A stretch of DNA of 64,000 nucleotides from Candidatus Leptofilum proximum. Its GTDB lineage: Bacteria > Chloroflexota > Anaerolineae > Promineifilales > Promineifilaceae. Of this stretch, positions 48,844-56,777 are shown one piece after another. The DNA is taken from NCBI GenBank assembly GCA_016710325.1, contig JADJXK010000002.1:5766001-5830000 (forward strand), in the 5' to 3' direction. The position numbers and the translations under genes were made by a program. Position 1 is the first letter of the stretch. Each line of letters begins with the position of its first letter. The notes below the pieces were generated by a model. It was not told the origin of the DNA and searched no databases. It worked only from the letters and a program-made list of their open reading frames with translations.

Positions 48844-50054
48844 TATTCGTACACCTCACGGTAGCGAGAGACAAAGTAGCGCGCGGCAATATTGAGCACC
48901 AGCGTCATGGAAAAGAGCAGCAGGCCAATGGAAAAGAGGCTGTTGTAATCAATAGAATCATAGCTAATATCGCCGCCGCTGATCCGCACGATGTGGCCTG
49001 TCATCGTTTCCGCAGCCAGAAAGGGATTCAGCACAAAACCCGTGATAGAGTCCTTGCCTAGCTCAAAGTTCTTGGGCCCGGCGCCCGCCGCAATGGCGAC
49101 TACCATGGTTTCCCCAATGGCCCGTGAAATAGCGACAACGAAAGCGGCCGTTATGCCAGACAACGCCGCGGGCAGCACAATTTTGAGCGACGTTTCCAGC
49201 TTGGTAGCGCCCAGCCCGTAAGCCGCTTCCCGTAAGGCCCGGGGTACTGCGTGCAGGGCATCTTCGCTCATTGAACTCACCAGGGGAATAATGAGAATGC
49301 CCACGACAATCCCTGCAGAGGCCGTGTTGAAAACTTCCACCCTGCCTTCGCCAAAAACAGAACGCAGCAGCGGTGTCATGAAAGTGAGCGCAAAATAGCC
49401 AAACACAACCGTCGGAATGCCCGCCAGGACTTCCAGGATGGGTTTTAGCGTACTGCGCATCTTCTCCGAGGCGTACTCGCTCAGGTAAATAGCCGAAGCC
49501 AGCCCAAGCGGTAACGCCACCAACATGGCAATCACGCTGGTCATCAACGTAGCCAGCAGAAGCGGCCAGATGCCAAATAATCCTAGTTGGGGAATCCATT
49601 TGGTGGTGGTTATGGTCTCCAACAGCGTAACCGAATTTGACCGGAAGAGCTGCAAGCCGGCCGTGTGACTGGCGGCGATCGTGTTTTGCTGCCCGCGAAG
49701 CACCGTTAGGCTGTCTTCGGCAATGCTTTGCACAATCATCACTTCTTCACCCAGGCGAATAATATCTTCCTCGTTTAGCGAGGCGCCAGCGCTTCCGACC
49801 GCCAGAACTGTTTCTTCTGGGGCAATGTCCGCCACGATTGGTTTATTGGTGTTTTCCCACTGCTGGCGGGTGAAAAAGGCCAGGGATTCAGTTGTTAAAA
49901 TGTAAACAATGCCCAGCGTGGTGAAGATGGATAAAACACCACAGATAAAGAGGAACCCCTGTATCAGGCTCTCACCGATGCGCGGCCGTTTTGTTAAATC
50001 GTTCATTTTCAGATCTGTCCCCATCAAAGGTGTGGCGGGGGTTTTGGTTGCCAT
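48843..50054 (-). CDS. pstC: Phosphate ABC transporter permease PstC with extracytoplasmic insert
   Basis: 403 residues, longer than the usual ~300. ATG 50054 has GGAG 8 nt upstream. TM1 (FLFICGVLSIFTTLGIVYIL) is followed by an insert of ~100 residues (VADIAPEETVLAVG, DIIRLGEEVMIVQSI, LTVLRGQQNTIAASHTAG) before the normal core: WPLLLATLMTSVIAMLVALP, YLSEYASEKMRSTLKPILEV, AGIPTVVFGYFALTF, the EAA loop VPRALREAAYGLGATKLETS and SRAIGETMVVAIAAGAGP. The insert resembles a small beta-domain. Pairs with the pstA-pstS fusion downstream. Confidence 0.93.
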   Translation of the reverse strand: MATKTPATPLMGTDLKMNDLTKRPRIGESLIQGFLFICGVLSIFTTLGIVYILTTESLAFFTRQQWENTNKPIVADIAPEETVLAVGSAGASLNEEDIIRLGEEVMIVQSIAEDSLTVLRGQQNTIAASHTAGLQLFRSNSVTLLETITTTKWIPQLGLFGIWPLLLATLMTSVIAMLVALPLGLASAIYLSEYASEKMRSTLKPILEVLAGIPTVVFGYFALTFMTPLLRSVFGEGRVEVFNTASAGIVVGILIIPLVSSMSEDALHAVPRALREAAYGLGATKLETSLKIVLPAALSGITAAFVVAISRAIGETMVVAIAAGAGPKNFELGKDSITGFVLNPFLAAETMTGHIVRISGGDISYDSIDYNSLFSIGLLLFSMTLVLNIAARYFVSRYREVYE

Positions 50055-50108
50055 TTTTTGCTCCTTCCTCAACTTTTGCAGTCTGTTTACCGCCTGCCAG
50101 GAGAAAGC

Positions 50109-50145
50109 CAAGATGAGGAGCTGGCAATGCAGTCTCCTCATCTTG
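50109..50145 (-). promoter_or_regulatory. Perfect 12-bp hairpin between pstS and pstC
   Basis: On the transcript CAAGATGAGGAG pairs with CTCCTCATCTTG around a 13-nt loop, 50 nt after the pstS stop. No U-run follows, so it probably serves mRNA processing or partial termination that keeps pstS mRNA in excess. Confidence 0.6.
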
Positions 50146-50194
50146 ATCAGGTCTACACTAGAAGATTACTCGTTCTTTCTGCACCCGCAGGCCA

Positions 50195-52150
50195 TTAATT
50201 GTTGGCGTTTAACCAGTTCAACCTTGCCTGATTGAGGGCATCATTGCTGGCAGGGAAGTAACCAATGTCCACAATTTCTTCGTTCACGAAAGTGAGGTAG
50301 AAGTTGACAAACTCAGCCACCTGCGGTTTTTCAGCCATGATGGTGGCATCGGAGTAGATGAACAGCGGACGAGCCAACGAGTATGAGCCGTTTTCTACAT
50401 TTTCTGCCGACGCTTCCACGCCTTCAATGGAGAGAATCGACAGGGCATCACGATTCTCCTGGTAGTAAGCGTAACCAAAGTAGCCAATGGCATACTGGTT
50501 GCCGATGACGCCTTGAGCCAGCACGTTGTCATCCTCAGAGAGCTGGAGGTTAGCCGCGGAGAGAATCGGCTCTTCGTTTTCATCGAAGATTTCTTCCACA
50601 AAGTAGTCGAAGGTGCCGGAGTCTGTGCCGGGGCTGAAGCGAAGGATGGGTTCAGCTGGCCAGGAAGCGTCGATGTCGGCCCAGGTTTCTGCCGTGGAGA
50701 AGGCCAGGGCAACCTGTTCCAGGGTCATGTTGGTGGCGAAGTCGTTGGCGGGGTTGACCACCACAGCCAGGGCGTCGGTGCCCACGCGGAACTCGATGGG
50801 TTCACGGCCGATGGCGCGGCAGGATTCAACTTCGGATTCGTTGATGGGACGGCTGGCATTGGCGATGTCGGTTTCGCCCGCGACACAGAAGCGTTCCAGA
50901 CCAGCACCGGAGCCGATGGAGTCGACGGTGATGTTGCCGCTGTAGCCTTCTTGCTGGAAGCGTTCGGCCATCCGTTCAGTGACGGGGAAGACGGTGGAGC
51001 TGCCTGCTGTGACGATGTCGCCACTAACGGCGAGGACATCAACGGCGGGCAGATTGACACCAGTGCCGCTATCGCTGGAAGCCACGCCGCCACGCACGCC
51101 GGAAATCCAGTTTTGTTTGGCCTGGTTCAAAGCGGCCGTACTGGCGGGGAAGTAACCAATGTCCACAATTTCCTCGTTCACGAAGGTGAGGTAGAAGTTA
51201 ACAAACTCAGCCACCTGCGGTTTTTCAGCCATGATGGTGGCATCGGAGTAGATGAACAGCGGACGAGCCAACGGGTAGGAGTTATTGTCCACATTTTCGG
51301 CGGAAGCTTCCACGCCTTCGATGGAGAGGATGCCCAGGGCATCACGATTCTCCTCGTAGTAAGCGTACCCAAAGTAGCCAATGGCATACTGGTTGCCGAT
51401 GACGCCTTGAGCCAGCACGTTGTCATCCTCAGAAAGCTGGAGATTAGCCGCCGAGAGAATTGGCTCTTCGTTCTCTTCAAAGATAACTTCTACGAAGTAA
51501 TCGAAGGTGCCGGAGTCGGTGCCGGGGCTGAAACGGAGGATGGGTTCGGCTGGCCAGGAGGGGTCGATGTCGGCCCAGGTCTCGGCGGTAGAGAAAGCCA
51601 GAGCGAGCTGCTCGATGGTCATGTCGGTGGCGAAGTCGTTGGCGGGGTTGACCACCACGGCCAGGGCGTCGGTGCCCACGCGGAACTCGATGGGTTCACG
51701 GCCGATGGCACGGCAAGATTCGATTTCAGACTCTTTGATGGGACGGCTGGCGTTGGCGATGTCGGTTTCGCCCGCGACACAGAAGCGTTCCAGACCAGCA
51801 CCGGAGCCGATGGAGTCGACGGTGATGTTGCCGCTGTAGCCTTCTTGCTGGAAGCGTTCGGCCATCCGTTCGGTGACGGGGAAGACGGTGGAGCTGCCTG
51901 CCGTGACGATATCGCCACTAACGGCGAGGACGTCAACCGGGGGAAGACCGAGTACTTCAACCGTTTCTACAACGGTTTCCGTCACCGTTTCGGTTACGGT
52001 CTCGGTGACTGTTTCAGTTTCGGTAACAACGCGAGTAACCTCAACCTGTACAGTTTCGGTGATGACTTCTGGTTCTGTGTCAGCGCTGCCACCGCAGGCA
52101 ACCAGTAAAGCAATGATGAGGGCCGAGAGGGCCAAAAATTTGAAACGCAT
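50195..52150 (-). CDS. pstS: Tandem double-domain phosphate-binding lipoprotein (PstS-PstS)
   Basis: 651 residues. Signal peptide with lipobox (FLALSALIIALLVACGGS), a Thr/Glu/Val-rich linker (ETVTETVTETVTETVVET), then two PstS-like domains of about 298 residues each (~75-375 and ~377-651). Both have TAGSSTVFPVTERMAERFQQ, IGSGAGLERFCVAGETDIAN, PGTDSGTFDYFVE and YAIGYFGYAYYEENRDAL. DNA of the two copies is almost identical at an offset of about 894 bp, so the duplication is recent or kept uniform by gene conversion. ATG with AGGAGA upstream. First gene of the leftward pst operon; PHO-box-like repeats lie ~120 bp upstream. Each copy could bind phosphate. Confidence 0.94.
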   Translation of the reverse strand: MRFKFLALSALIIALLVACGGSADTEPEVITETVQVEVTRVVTETETVTETVTETVTETVVETVEVLGLPPVDVLAVSGDIVTAGSSTVFPVTERMAERFQQEGYSGNITVDSIGSGAGLERFCVAGETDIANASRPIKESEIESCRAIGREPIEFRVGTDALAVVVNPANDFATDMTIEQLALAFSTAETWADIDPSWPAEPILRFSPGTDSGTFDYFVEVIFEENEEPILSAANLQLSEDDNVLAQGVIGNQYAIGYFGYAYYEENRDALGILSIEGVEASAENVDNNSYPLARPLFIYSDATIMAEKPQVAEFVNFYLTFVNEEIVDIGYFPASTAALNQAKQNWISGVRGGVASSDSGTGVNLPAVDVLAVSGDIVTAGSSTVFPVTERMAERFQQEGYSGNITVDSIGSGAGLERFCVAGETDIANASRPINESEVESCRAIGREPIEFRVGTDALAVVVNPANDFATNMTLEQVALAFSTAETWADIDASWPAEPILRFSPGTDSGTFDYFVEEIFDENEEPILSAANLQLSEDDNVLAQGVIGNQYAIGYFGYAYYQENRDALSILSIEGVEASAENVENGSYSLARPLFIYSDATIMAEKPQVAEFVNFYLTFVNEEIVDIGYFPASNDALNQARLNWLNANN

Positions 52151-52271
52151 TTTCTTCTCCTATCCTTAACTTATTGGATGTTTTGATTAAAAAAAGGAAG
52201 CGCAGGCCAGGATGTGCCGCGCTTCGGTTATCGGTTTTTAATCGATTTTGGTCGAGTTTAGCCCGAGGTTG

Positions 52272-52299
52272 TTAACGATCAGGACAAAATTTGTTAAGG
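52272..52299. promoter_or_regulatory. PHO-box-like 11-bp-periodic repeats, set 1
   Basis: TTAACG (52272), GACAAA (52283) and TTAAGG (52294) recur at exactly 11-bp steps. This matches the layout of PhoP/PhoB direct-repeat sites (TTAACA-type hexamers at 11-bp spacing in Gram-positives). It lies between the divergent pst operons, nearer the leftward one. Confidence 0.5.
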
Positions 52300-52354
52300 G
52301 TAGGCTATGGTTCTGTAAACGGCCGTTTAACAAAAAGCCGCCAAAACCCGGTTG

Positions 52355-52371
52355 TTAACAATCTGTTAACA
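52355..52371. promoter_or_regulatory. PHO-box-like direct repeat TTAACA-N5-TTAACA, set 2
   Basis: Two perfect TTAACA hexamers 11 bp apart (52355-52360 and 52366-52371), 74 bp before the rightward pstS start. A likely PhoB/PhoP site for the rightward operon. A further TTTAACA is at 52326-52332. Confidence 0.6.
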
Positions 52372-52444
52372 CAGTTTTGTTGTAGTGGCCTTATTCGCCA
52401 AGTAAAATCTCGCCTGACTATAGAGGAAATTTCCGCCCAACCTT

Positions 52445-53386
52445 ATGAAAAATAAACATTTTGCACTGCCGACGGTGATTCTGCGGAACGGCCGTTGCCT
52501 GCTTTTGCTTGCCAGCTTACTGACCGTTGCCCTGTTTTTTTTGTCTGGCTGCCGCCAAACAGAAGCCGCCGCGGATGAAACTGGCTCCGCTTCCGACGCC
52601 ATTCAAAACAAGGGGTCCGATACCCTGGTGAACATTGCTCTGGCCTGGGCCGAAGCGTACCGGCAAGTTGTGCCTGAGGTAACCATTGCTGTGACTGGCG
52701 GTGGCTCGGGCACGGGCATTGGCGCACTCATCAACGGGACGGTGGACATTGCCAACGCCTCGCGTGCCATGAAGGACGAAGAAATTGCCCAGGCGCAAGC
52801 CAATGGCATCGATCCGGTTGAGCACGTAGTGGCCATCGACGCCCTGGCCGTGATTGTGCATCCCGATAATCCCGTCAGCGAACTCACCATTGCCCAGCTG
52901 TCCGCCATCTACACTGGGGAAATTACCAACTGGCAGGAGGTGGGCGGCGTTGATCGGCCCATCGTGCTGCTTTCCCGCGAGACCAATTCGGGTACCCATG
53001 TTTACTTCCTGGAGGAAGTGGTGCGCCAGGGAGATGGCGACAGCGAAAAAATTTTTGCCCCGCAAACGCTGCTCATGCCTTCGTCTGTGGGTATTACCAG
53101 CGAACTGCGGCGCAATCCCAATGCCATTGGCTACGATGGCCTGGGCTATGTTGACCCTGAGCACGAGAAAATCATTGCTGTGGCTCGCTCGGCCGACGAG
53201 CCGTATGTGATGCCCACGGTGGCAACGGCCGCTTCTGGCGATTATCCCCTCTCGCGCAACCTGTTCATGTACACCGCAGGCGAGCCGCAAGGCATCATCG
53301 CCAACTACCTGGAGTGGATTATGGGGCCAACCGGGCAGCAAATCGTTACCGATCTGGGGTTTGTGCCCCTGACGGCCGAAGAATAA
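52445..53386 (+). CDS. pstS: Phosphate ABC transporter substrate-binding lipoprotein PstS (rightward operon)
   Basis: 313 residues. Signal peptide ending in lipobox LSGC (LLASLLTVALFFLSGC), then a single PstS-type domain: NKGSDTLVNIALAWAEAY, VTGGGSGTGIGALINGTVDI, ASRAMKDEE, AVIVHPDNPVSELTIAQLSA, IYTGEITNWQEVGG, SRETNSGTHVYFLEEVV, NAIGYDGLGYVDPE and SRNLFMYTAGEPQG. It is a different subfamily from the tandem protein on the other strand. An AGAGGAAA ribosome-site-like stretch lies ~15 nt upstream. First gene of pstS-pstC-pstA-pstB'-pstB. Confidence 0.94.
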   Translation: MKNKHFALPTVILRNGRCLLLLASLLTVALFFLSGCRQTEAAADETGSASDAIQNKGSDTLVNIALAWAEAYRQVVPEVTIAVTGGGSGTGIGALINGTVDIANASRAMKDEEIAQAQANGIDPVEHVVAIDALAVIVHPDNPVSELTIAQLSAIYTGEITNWQEVGGVDRPIVLLSRETNSGTHVYFLEEVVRQGDGDSEKIFAPQTLLMPSSVGITSELRRNPNAIGYDGLGYVDPEHEKIIAVARSADEPYVMPTVATAASGDYPLSRNLFMYTAGEPQGIIANYLEWIMGPTGQQIVTDLGFVPLTAEE

Positions 53387-53467
53387 GAGTCATGCCAGAA
53401 CCCAGAAAACATCCCTCTTTCCCCTCTGTGTTCTCTGTGGCAATACTGGCTTAATGGAGAATATGAT

Positions 53468-54385
53468 TTGGCAACAAATGGTTCCGCGCCGCCCAAGGCG
53501 CAGCTGCCTGGCTGGCGCGAAAAAGTAATAGAGGGCCTGATTCGTCTCTCGGGCGTGTCGGCCGTGGTGATCATGGCGCTCATTTTTTTCTTTCTGCTGC
53601 GCGAGGGGCTGCCCACGTTGGGCGAAGTCTCGGTGAGCCAGCTGTTTAACCAGCGCTGGTACCCCATCGAGGACCTGTATGGCATTTTGCCTCTGTTGGT
53701 CGGCTCCTTCCTGGTAACGGTGGGAGCAGTGGCGATTGCCGTGCCGCTGGGGCTGGTTACGGCCGTTTACCTCGGCGAAATTGCTCCCACCTGGCAGCGG
53801 GAAATCCTCAAGCCGATCATCGAGGTGCTGGCCGGGATTCCCTCCATCGTGTTGGGCTTCCTGGGCTGGGTGGCCCTGGCGCCCTTCATCCAGAACATGG
53901 GGGCCGCGACGGGACTGACGGCCTTTTCCGGGTCGCTCATCCTGGCTTACATGGCCCTGCCCACCATCATCAGCATCACCGAAGACGCGCTGTACGTGGT
54001 GCCCAAAGAGTACCGCGACGGGGCGCTGGCCCTGGGGGCTACCAAATGGCAAACCATCTGGCGCGTGGTGCTGCCTGCCGCCCGCTCCGGCATCGTCATT
54101 GCCATTATGCTGGGGATTGGCCGGGCCATCGGCGAAACCATGGCCGTGATGCTGGTGACCGGCAATGCCGCCAACCTGCCGGACCTCAACGCGGGCATCT
54201 TTTTCCAGCCGGTGCGCACCCTCACGGCCACCATCGCCGCCGAGATGGGCGAAGTGGCCCAGGGCAGCGTCCATTACCACGTGTTGTTTAGCCTCGGTAT
54301 CATCCTGTTCCTCATCACCTTTGCCATCAATTCGCTGGCTTCCTGGCTGGTGGGCCGCGGCGGTCGGCGGGAGAGGAGACGCTGA
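53468..54385 (+). CDS. pstC: Phosphate ABC transporter permease PstC (rightward operon)
   Basis: 305 residues, normal PstC length. Begins at a TTG (53468) with GGAG 8 nt upstream. TM1 VSAVVIMALIFFFLLREGLP, then LLVGSFLVTVGAVAIAVPLG, YLGEIAPTWQREILKPIIEV, AGIPSIVLGFLGWVALAPFI, the EAA loop VPKEYRDGALALGATKWQTI and the RAIGETMAVMLVTGNA motif. Its TGA overlaps the pstA ATG, so translation is coupled. Unlike its counterpart on the other strand it has no extracytoplasmic insert. Confidence 0.95.
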   Translation: MATNGSAPPKAQLPGWREKVIEGLIRLSGVSAVVIMALIFFFLLREGLPTLGEVSVSQLFNQRWYPIEDLYGILPLLVGSFLVTVGAVAIAVPLGLVTAVYLGEIAPTWQREILKPIIEVLAGIPSIVLGFLGWVALAPFIQNMGAATGLTAFSGSLILAYMALPTIISITEDALYVVPKEYRDGALALGATKWQTIWRVVLPAARSGIVIAIMLGIGRAIGETMAVMLVTGNAANLPDLNAGIFFQPVRTLTATIAAEMGEVAQGSVHYHVLFSLGIILFLITFAINSLASWLVGRGGRRERRR

Positions 54386-55230
54386 TGACGCGCCAACAAA
54401 CGCAAACGATTGCCATCACGCTGATTACGGCCGTTGCCATCCTCGTCATCCTTCCCATCATTTTTGTGATTGGCTTCCTGGTGTACAACGGCATCGGGGC
54501 CATCAGCTGGGAATTTTTGTCGCAGCCGCCGCGTGAAGGCATGACCGAAGGCGGTCTGCTGCCCGCCATTTTGGGCACGATATTTTTGACGTTGGGAACG
54601 GCCGTTGCCGCCATCCCCCTCGGCATTGGCGCGGCCATCTACCTGGCCGAGTACGCCGGAAATAATCGTTTGACCCGCACCATTCGCCTGGCCATCGTCA
54701 ACCTGGCCGGGATTCCCTCCATCGTCTACGGCCTGTTTGGCCTGGGCGCTTTTGTCCTCTTCCTCAACTTTGGCACCTCAATCCTGGCCGGATCGCTCAC
54801 GTTGGGCTTGATGACCCTACCGGTGCTCATCAGCACGGCCGAAGAAGCCATTCGCTCCGTGCCCGCCGATTTTCGCGTGGTGAGCCTGAGCCTCGGTGCC
54901 ACCCGCTGGCAAACGATTCGCCACCAGGTGCTGCCACACGCCCTGCCGGGCATCATCACCGGCATCATTCTGGGGCTCAGCCGCGCCGCCGGGGAAACGG
55001 CACCGATTTTGTTCACCGTGGCCGCCTTTTACCTGCCCGAGCTGCCTAACTCCATCTTTGACCAGGCGATGGCTTTGCCGTATCACCTGTTTGTGATTTC
55101 CACCCAGGTGCCTGGGATGCCGCTGCAAATTCAGTACGGCACGGCGCTGGTGCTTTTGCTTATCGTCCTGTCGCTCACCCTGGTGGCGACGGTGTTCCGC
55201 ACCATCATGCGGCGGCGCAGGGAGTGGTAG
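54385..55230 (+). CDS. pstA: Phosphate ABC transporter permease PstA (rightward operon)
   Basis: 281 residues, normal length, six TM helices. Typical blocks: GAAIYLAEYAGNNRLTRTIR, NLAGIPSIVYGLFGLGAFVL, the EAA loop VPADFRVVSLSLGATRWQTI, RAAGETAPILFTVAAF and the C-terminal LIVLSLTLVATVFRTIMRRR. Contrast with the fusion at 46597, whose permease core aligns to this protein but carries the PstS insert after TM1. Seven bp separate it from the next gene. Confidence 0.95.
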   Translation: MTRQQTQTIAITLITAVAILVILPIIFVIGFLVYNGIGAISWEFLSQPPREGMTEGGLLPAILGTIFLTLGTAVAAIPLGIGAAIYLAEYAGNNRLTRTIRLAIVNLAGIPSIVYGLFGLGAFVLFLNFGTSILAGSLTLGLMTLPVLISTAEEAIRSVPADFRVVSLSLGATRWQTIRHQVLPHALPGIITGIILGLSRAAGETAPILFTVAAFYLPELPNSIFDQAMALPYHLFVISTQVPGMPLQIQYGTALVLLLIVLSLTLVATVFRTIMRRRREW

Positions 55231-55237
55231 GGCCAAC

Positions 55238-55996
55238 ATGACTGCGAAACTTTCCATCCAAGACCTCTCGTTTACCTACCCAGACGGCATCCAGGCGCTG
55301 AATAAGGTGAAACTGGACATCCAGCCGCGTGAACTGTTTGTGCTGATGGGGCCGTCACGCAGCGGCAAGACGACGCTGCTGCGCCTGATGAACCGCCTGT
55401 CTGACCTGGTTGAAGGCGGCCAGCGCGACGGCACCATCCTGGTGGACGGCCAGGACATTTTTACGCCGGACACGGACGTATTTGCCCTGCGGCGGCGCAT
55501 CAGCATGGTGTTTGCCATCCCCACGCCGCTGCCCGGTACCATTTACGACAATCTGACCTACGGCTTGAAGATGGCCGGGCTGCGTGACCGTGCCTTGCTG
55601 GACGAGCGTGTCGAGCGCTCGCTGCACCAGGCGGCACTGTGGGATGAGGTGAAGGATCGCCTGGGCGATTCGGCCTTTGCTCTGTCTGGCGGGCAAAAGC
55701 AGCGTCTGTGCCTGGCGCGCAGCCTGGCGCTGGAACCAGAAGTGATCCTGCTGGACAATCCCACCTCGGGCCTGGACCCGATTTCCACTTCGCTGGTGGA
55801 GGCGTCTTTGTTTGAGCTGAAGCAGCAGTACACGGTGGTGATGGTGCCGCACAGCGTGCAGCAGGCGGCGCGGGTGGCCGACCGCATTGCCTTTATCCTG
55901 GATGGGCAGGTAATTGAAGTGGGCGATAACTCGAAAATTTTTGTGAAGCCGGCCGATAAACGAACTGAGGATTATGTGACGGGCCGGTTTGGTTAA
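55238..55996 (+). CDS. PstB-like ATPase with altered Q-loop and Walker B (degenerate partner)
   Basis: 252 residues of clear PstB descent: Walker A GPSRSGKTTLLRLMNRL, LWDEVKDRLGDSAFALSGGQ with intact signature LSGGQ (149-153), D-loop SGLD and His205. Two catalytic positions are changed: Q-loop glutamine is Ala93 (VFAIPTPLP instead of VFQKPNPFP) and the Walker B glutamate is Asn174 (ILLDNPTSG instead of LLDEPTSA). On its own it should be a poor ATPase. The next gene encodes a second PstB with intact Walker B but a broken signature, so the two probably form an asymmetric heterodimer with PstCA. Starts 7 bp after pstA. Confidence 0.93.
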   Translation: MTAKLSIQDLSFTYPDGIQALNKVKLDIQPRELFVLMGPSRSGKTTLLRLMNRLSDLVEGGQRDGTILVDGQDIFTPDTDVFALRRRISMVFAIPTPLPGTIYDNLTYGLKMAGLRDRALLDERVERSLHQAALWDEVKDRLGDSAFALSGGQKQRLCLARSLALEPEVILLDNPTSGLDPISTSLVEASLFELKQQYTVVMVPHSVQQAARVADRIAFILDGQVIEVGDNSKIFVKPADKRTEDYVTGRFG

Positions 55997-56021
55997 CGGC
56001 CGTATCACCCCAACCACATCC

Positions 56022-56777
56022 ATGAATGACAAACTAACAGTCAACAACTTCAGCTTCTACTACGGCAGCTTCCAGGCGCTCAAAGAGCTGAACCTGCCGG
56101 TGAAAGAACACCAGATCACTGCCCTCATTGGCCCGTCGGGCTGTGGCAAATCCACCTTTTTGCGCTCCATCAACCGCATGAACGACACCATCGGCGGCAC
56201 GCGAGTGCAGGGCGAAATTTTGCTGGACGGTAAAAACGTTTACGACTCTGACGTGGACGTAGTGGAGCTGCGCCAGCGGGTGGGCATGGTGTTCCAACGG
56301 CCGAACCCTTTCCCGCAAAGTATCTACGACAACGTGGCCTTCGGTCCGCGCGTCCTGGGAATGGCCAAAAACAACAACCTGGCTGAAATTGTGGAGAACA
56401 GTTTGCAGGACGTGCTGCTGTGGGACGAGGTGAAGGACAACTTAAACGGCCCGGCGCAGAACCTGAATCCGGGGCAGCAGCAGCGGCTGTGCATTGCTCG
56501 CACCATTGCCGTTCGCCCGGAAGTGATCCTGATGGACGAACCGTGCTCGGCGTTGGACCCCGTGGCCACCTTGAACGTAGAAGATTTGATGCGCCAGCTG
56601 GCCCAGGCATACACCATCGTTATTGTGACGCACAACATGCAGCAGGCGGCACGCGCCTCAGACTGGACCGGTTTTTTCTGGTTGGGCAGGCTGGTGGAAT
56701 TTGGCGAAACGGCCGAACTCTTCACCAATCCCCGCGAAGAGCTGACCGAACTGTATATTACCGGCCGTCAGGGGTAG
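56022..56777 (+). CDS. pstB: PstB ATPase with altered signature motif
   Basis: 251 residues from ATG 56022; the frame continues upstream to 55989 without need. Walker A GPSGCGKSTFLRSINRMND, Q-loop VFQRPNPFPQSIYDNV (Gln92), Walker B ILMDEPCSALDP (Asp172, Glu173) and VTHNMQQAARASDW are canonical, but the signature reads LNPGQQQRL (148-156) in place of LSGGQQQRL, losing the Ser and first Gly that contact ATP across the dimer. Complementary to the defects of the preceding gene. The 3' end overlaps the convergent phoR gene by 20 bp. Confidence 0.94.
   Translation: MNDKLTVNNFSFYYGSFQALKELNLPVKEHQITALIGPSGCGKSTFLRSINRMNDTIGGTRVQGEILLDGKNVYDSDVDVVELRQRVGMVFQRPNPFPQSIYDNVAFGPRVLGMAKNNNLAEIVENSLQDVLLWDEVKDNLNGPAQNLNPGQQQRLCIARTIAVRPEVILMDEPCSALDPVATLNVEDLMRQLAQAYTIVIVTHNMQQAARASDWTGFFWLGRLVEFGETAELFTNPREELTELYITGRQG

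Noticed and set aside
50513..52108. 531-codon open frame opposite the tandem PstS
   Set aside because: Antisense shadow of the duplicated pstS; composition follows the complement of the PstS codons.
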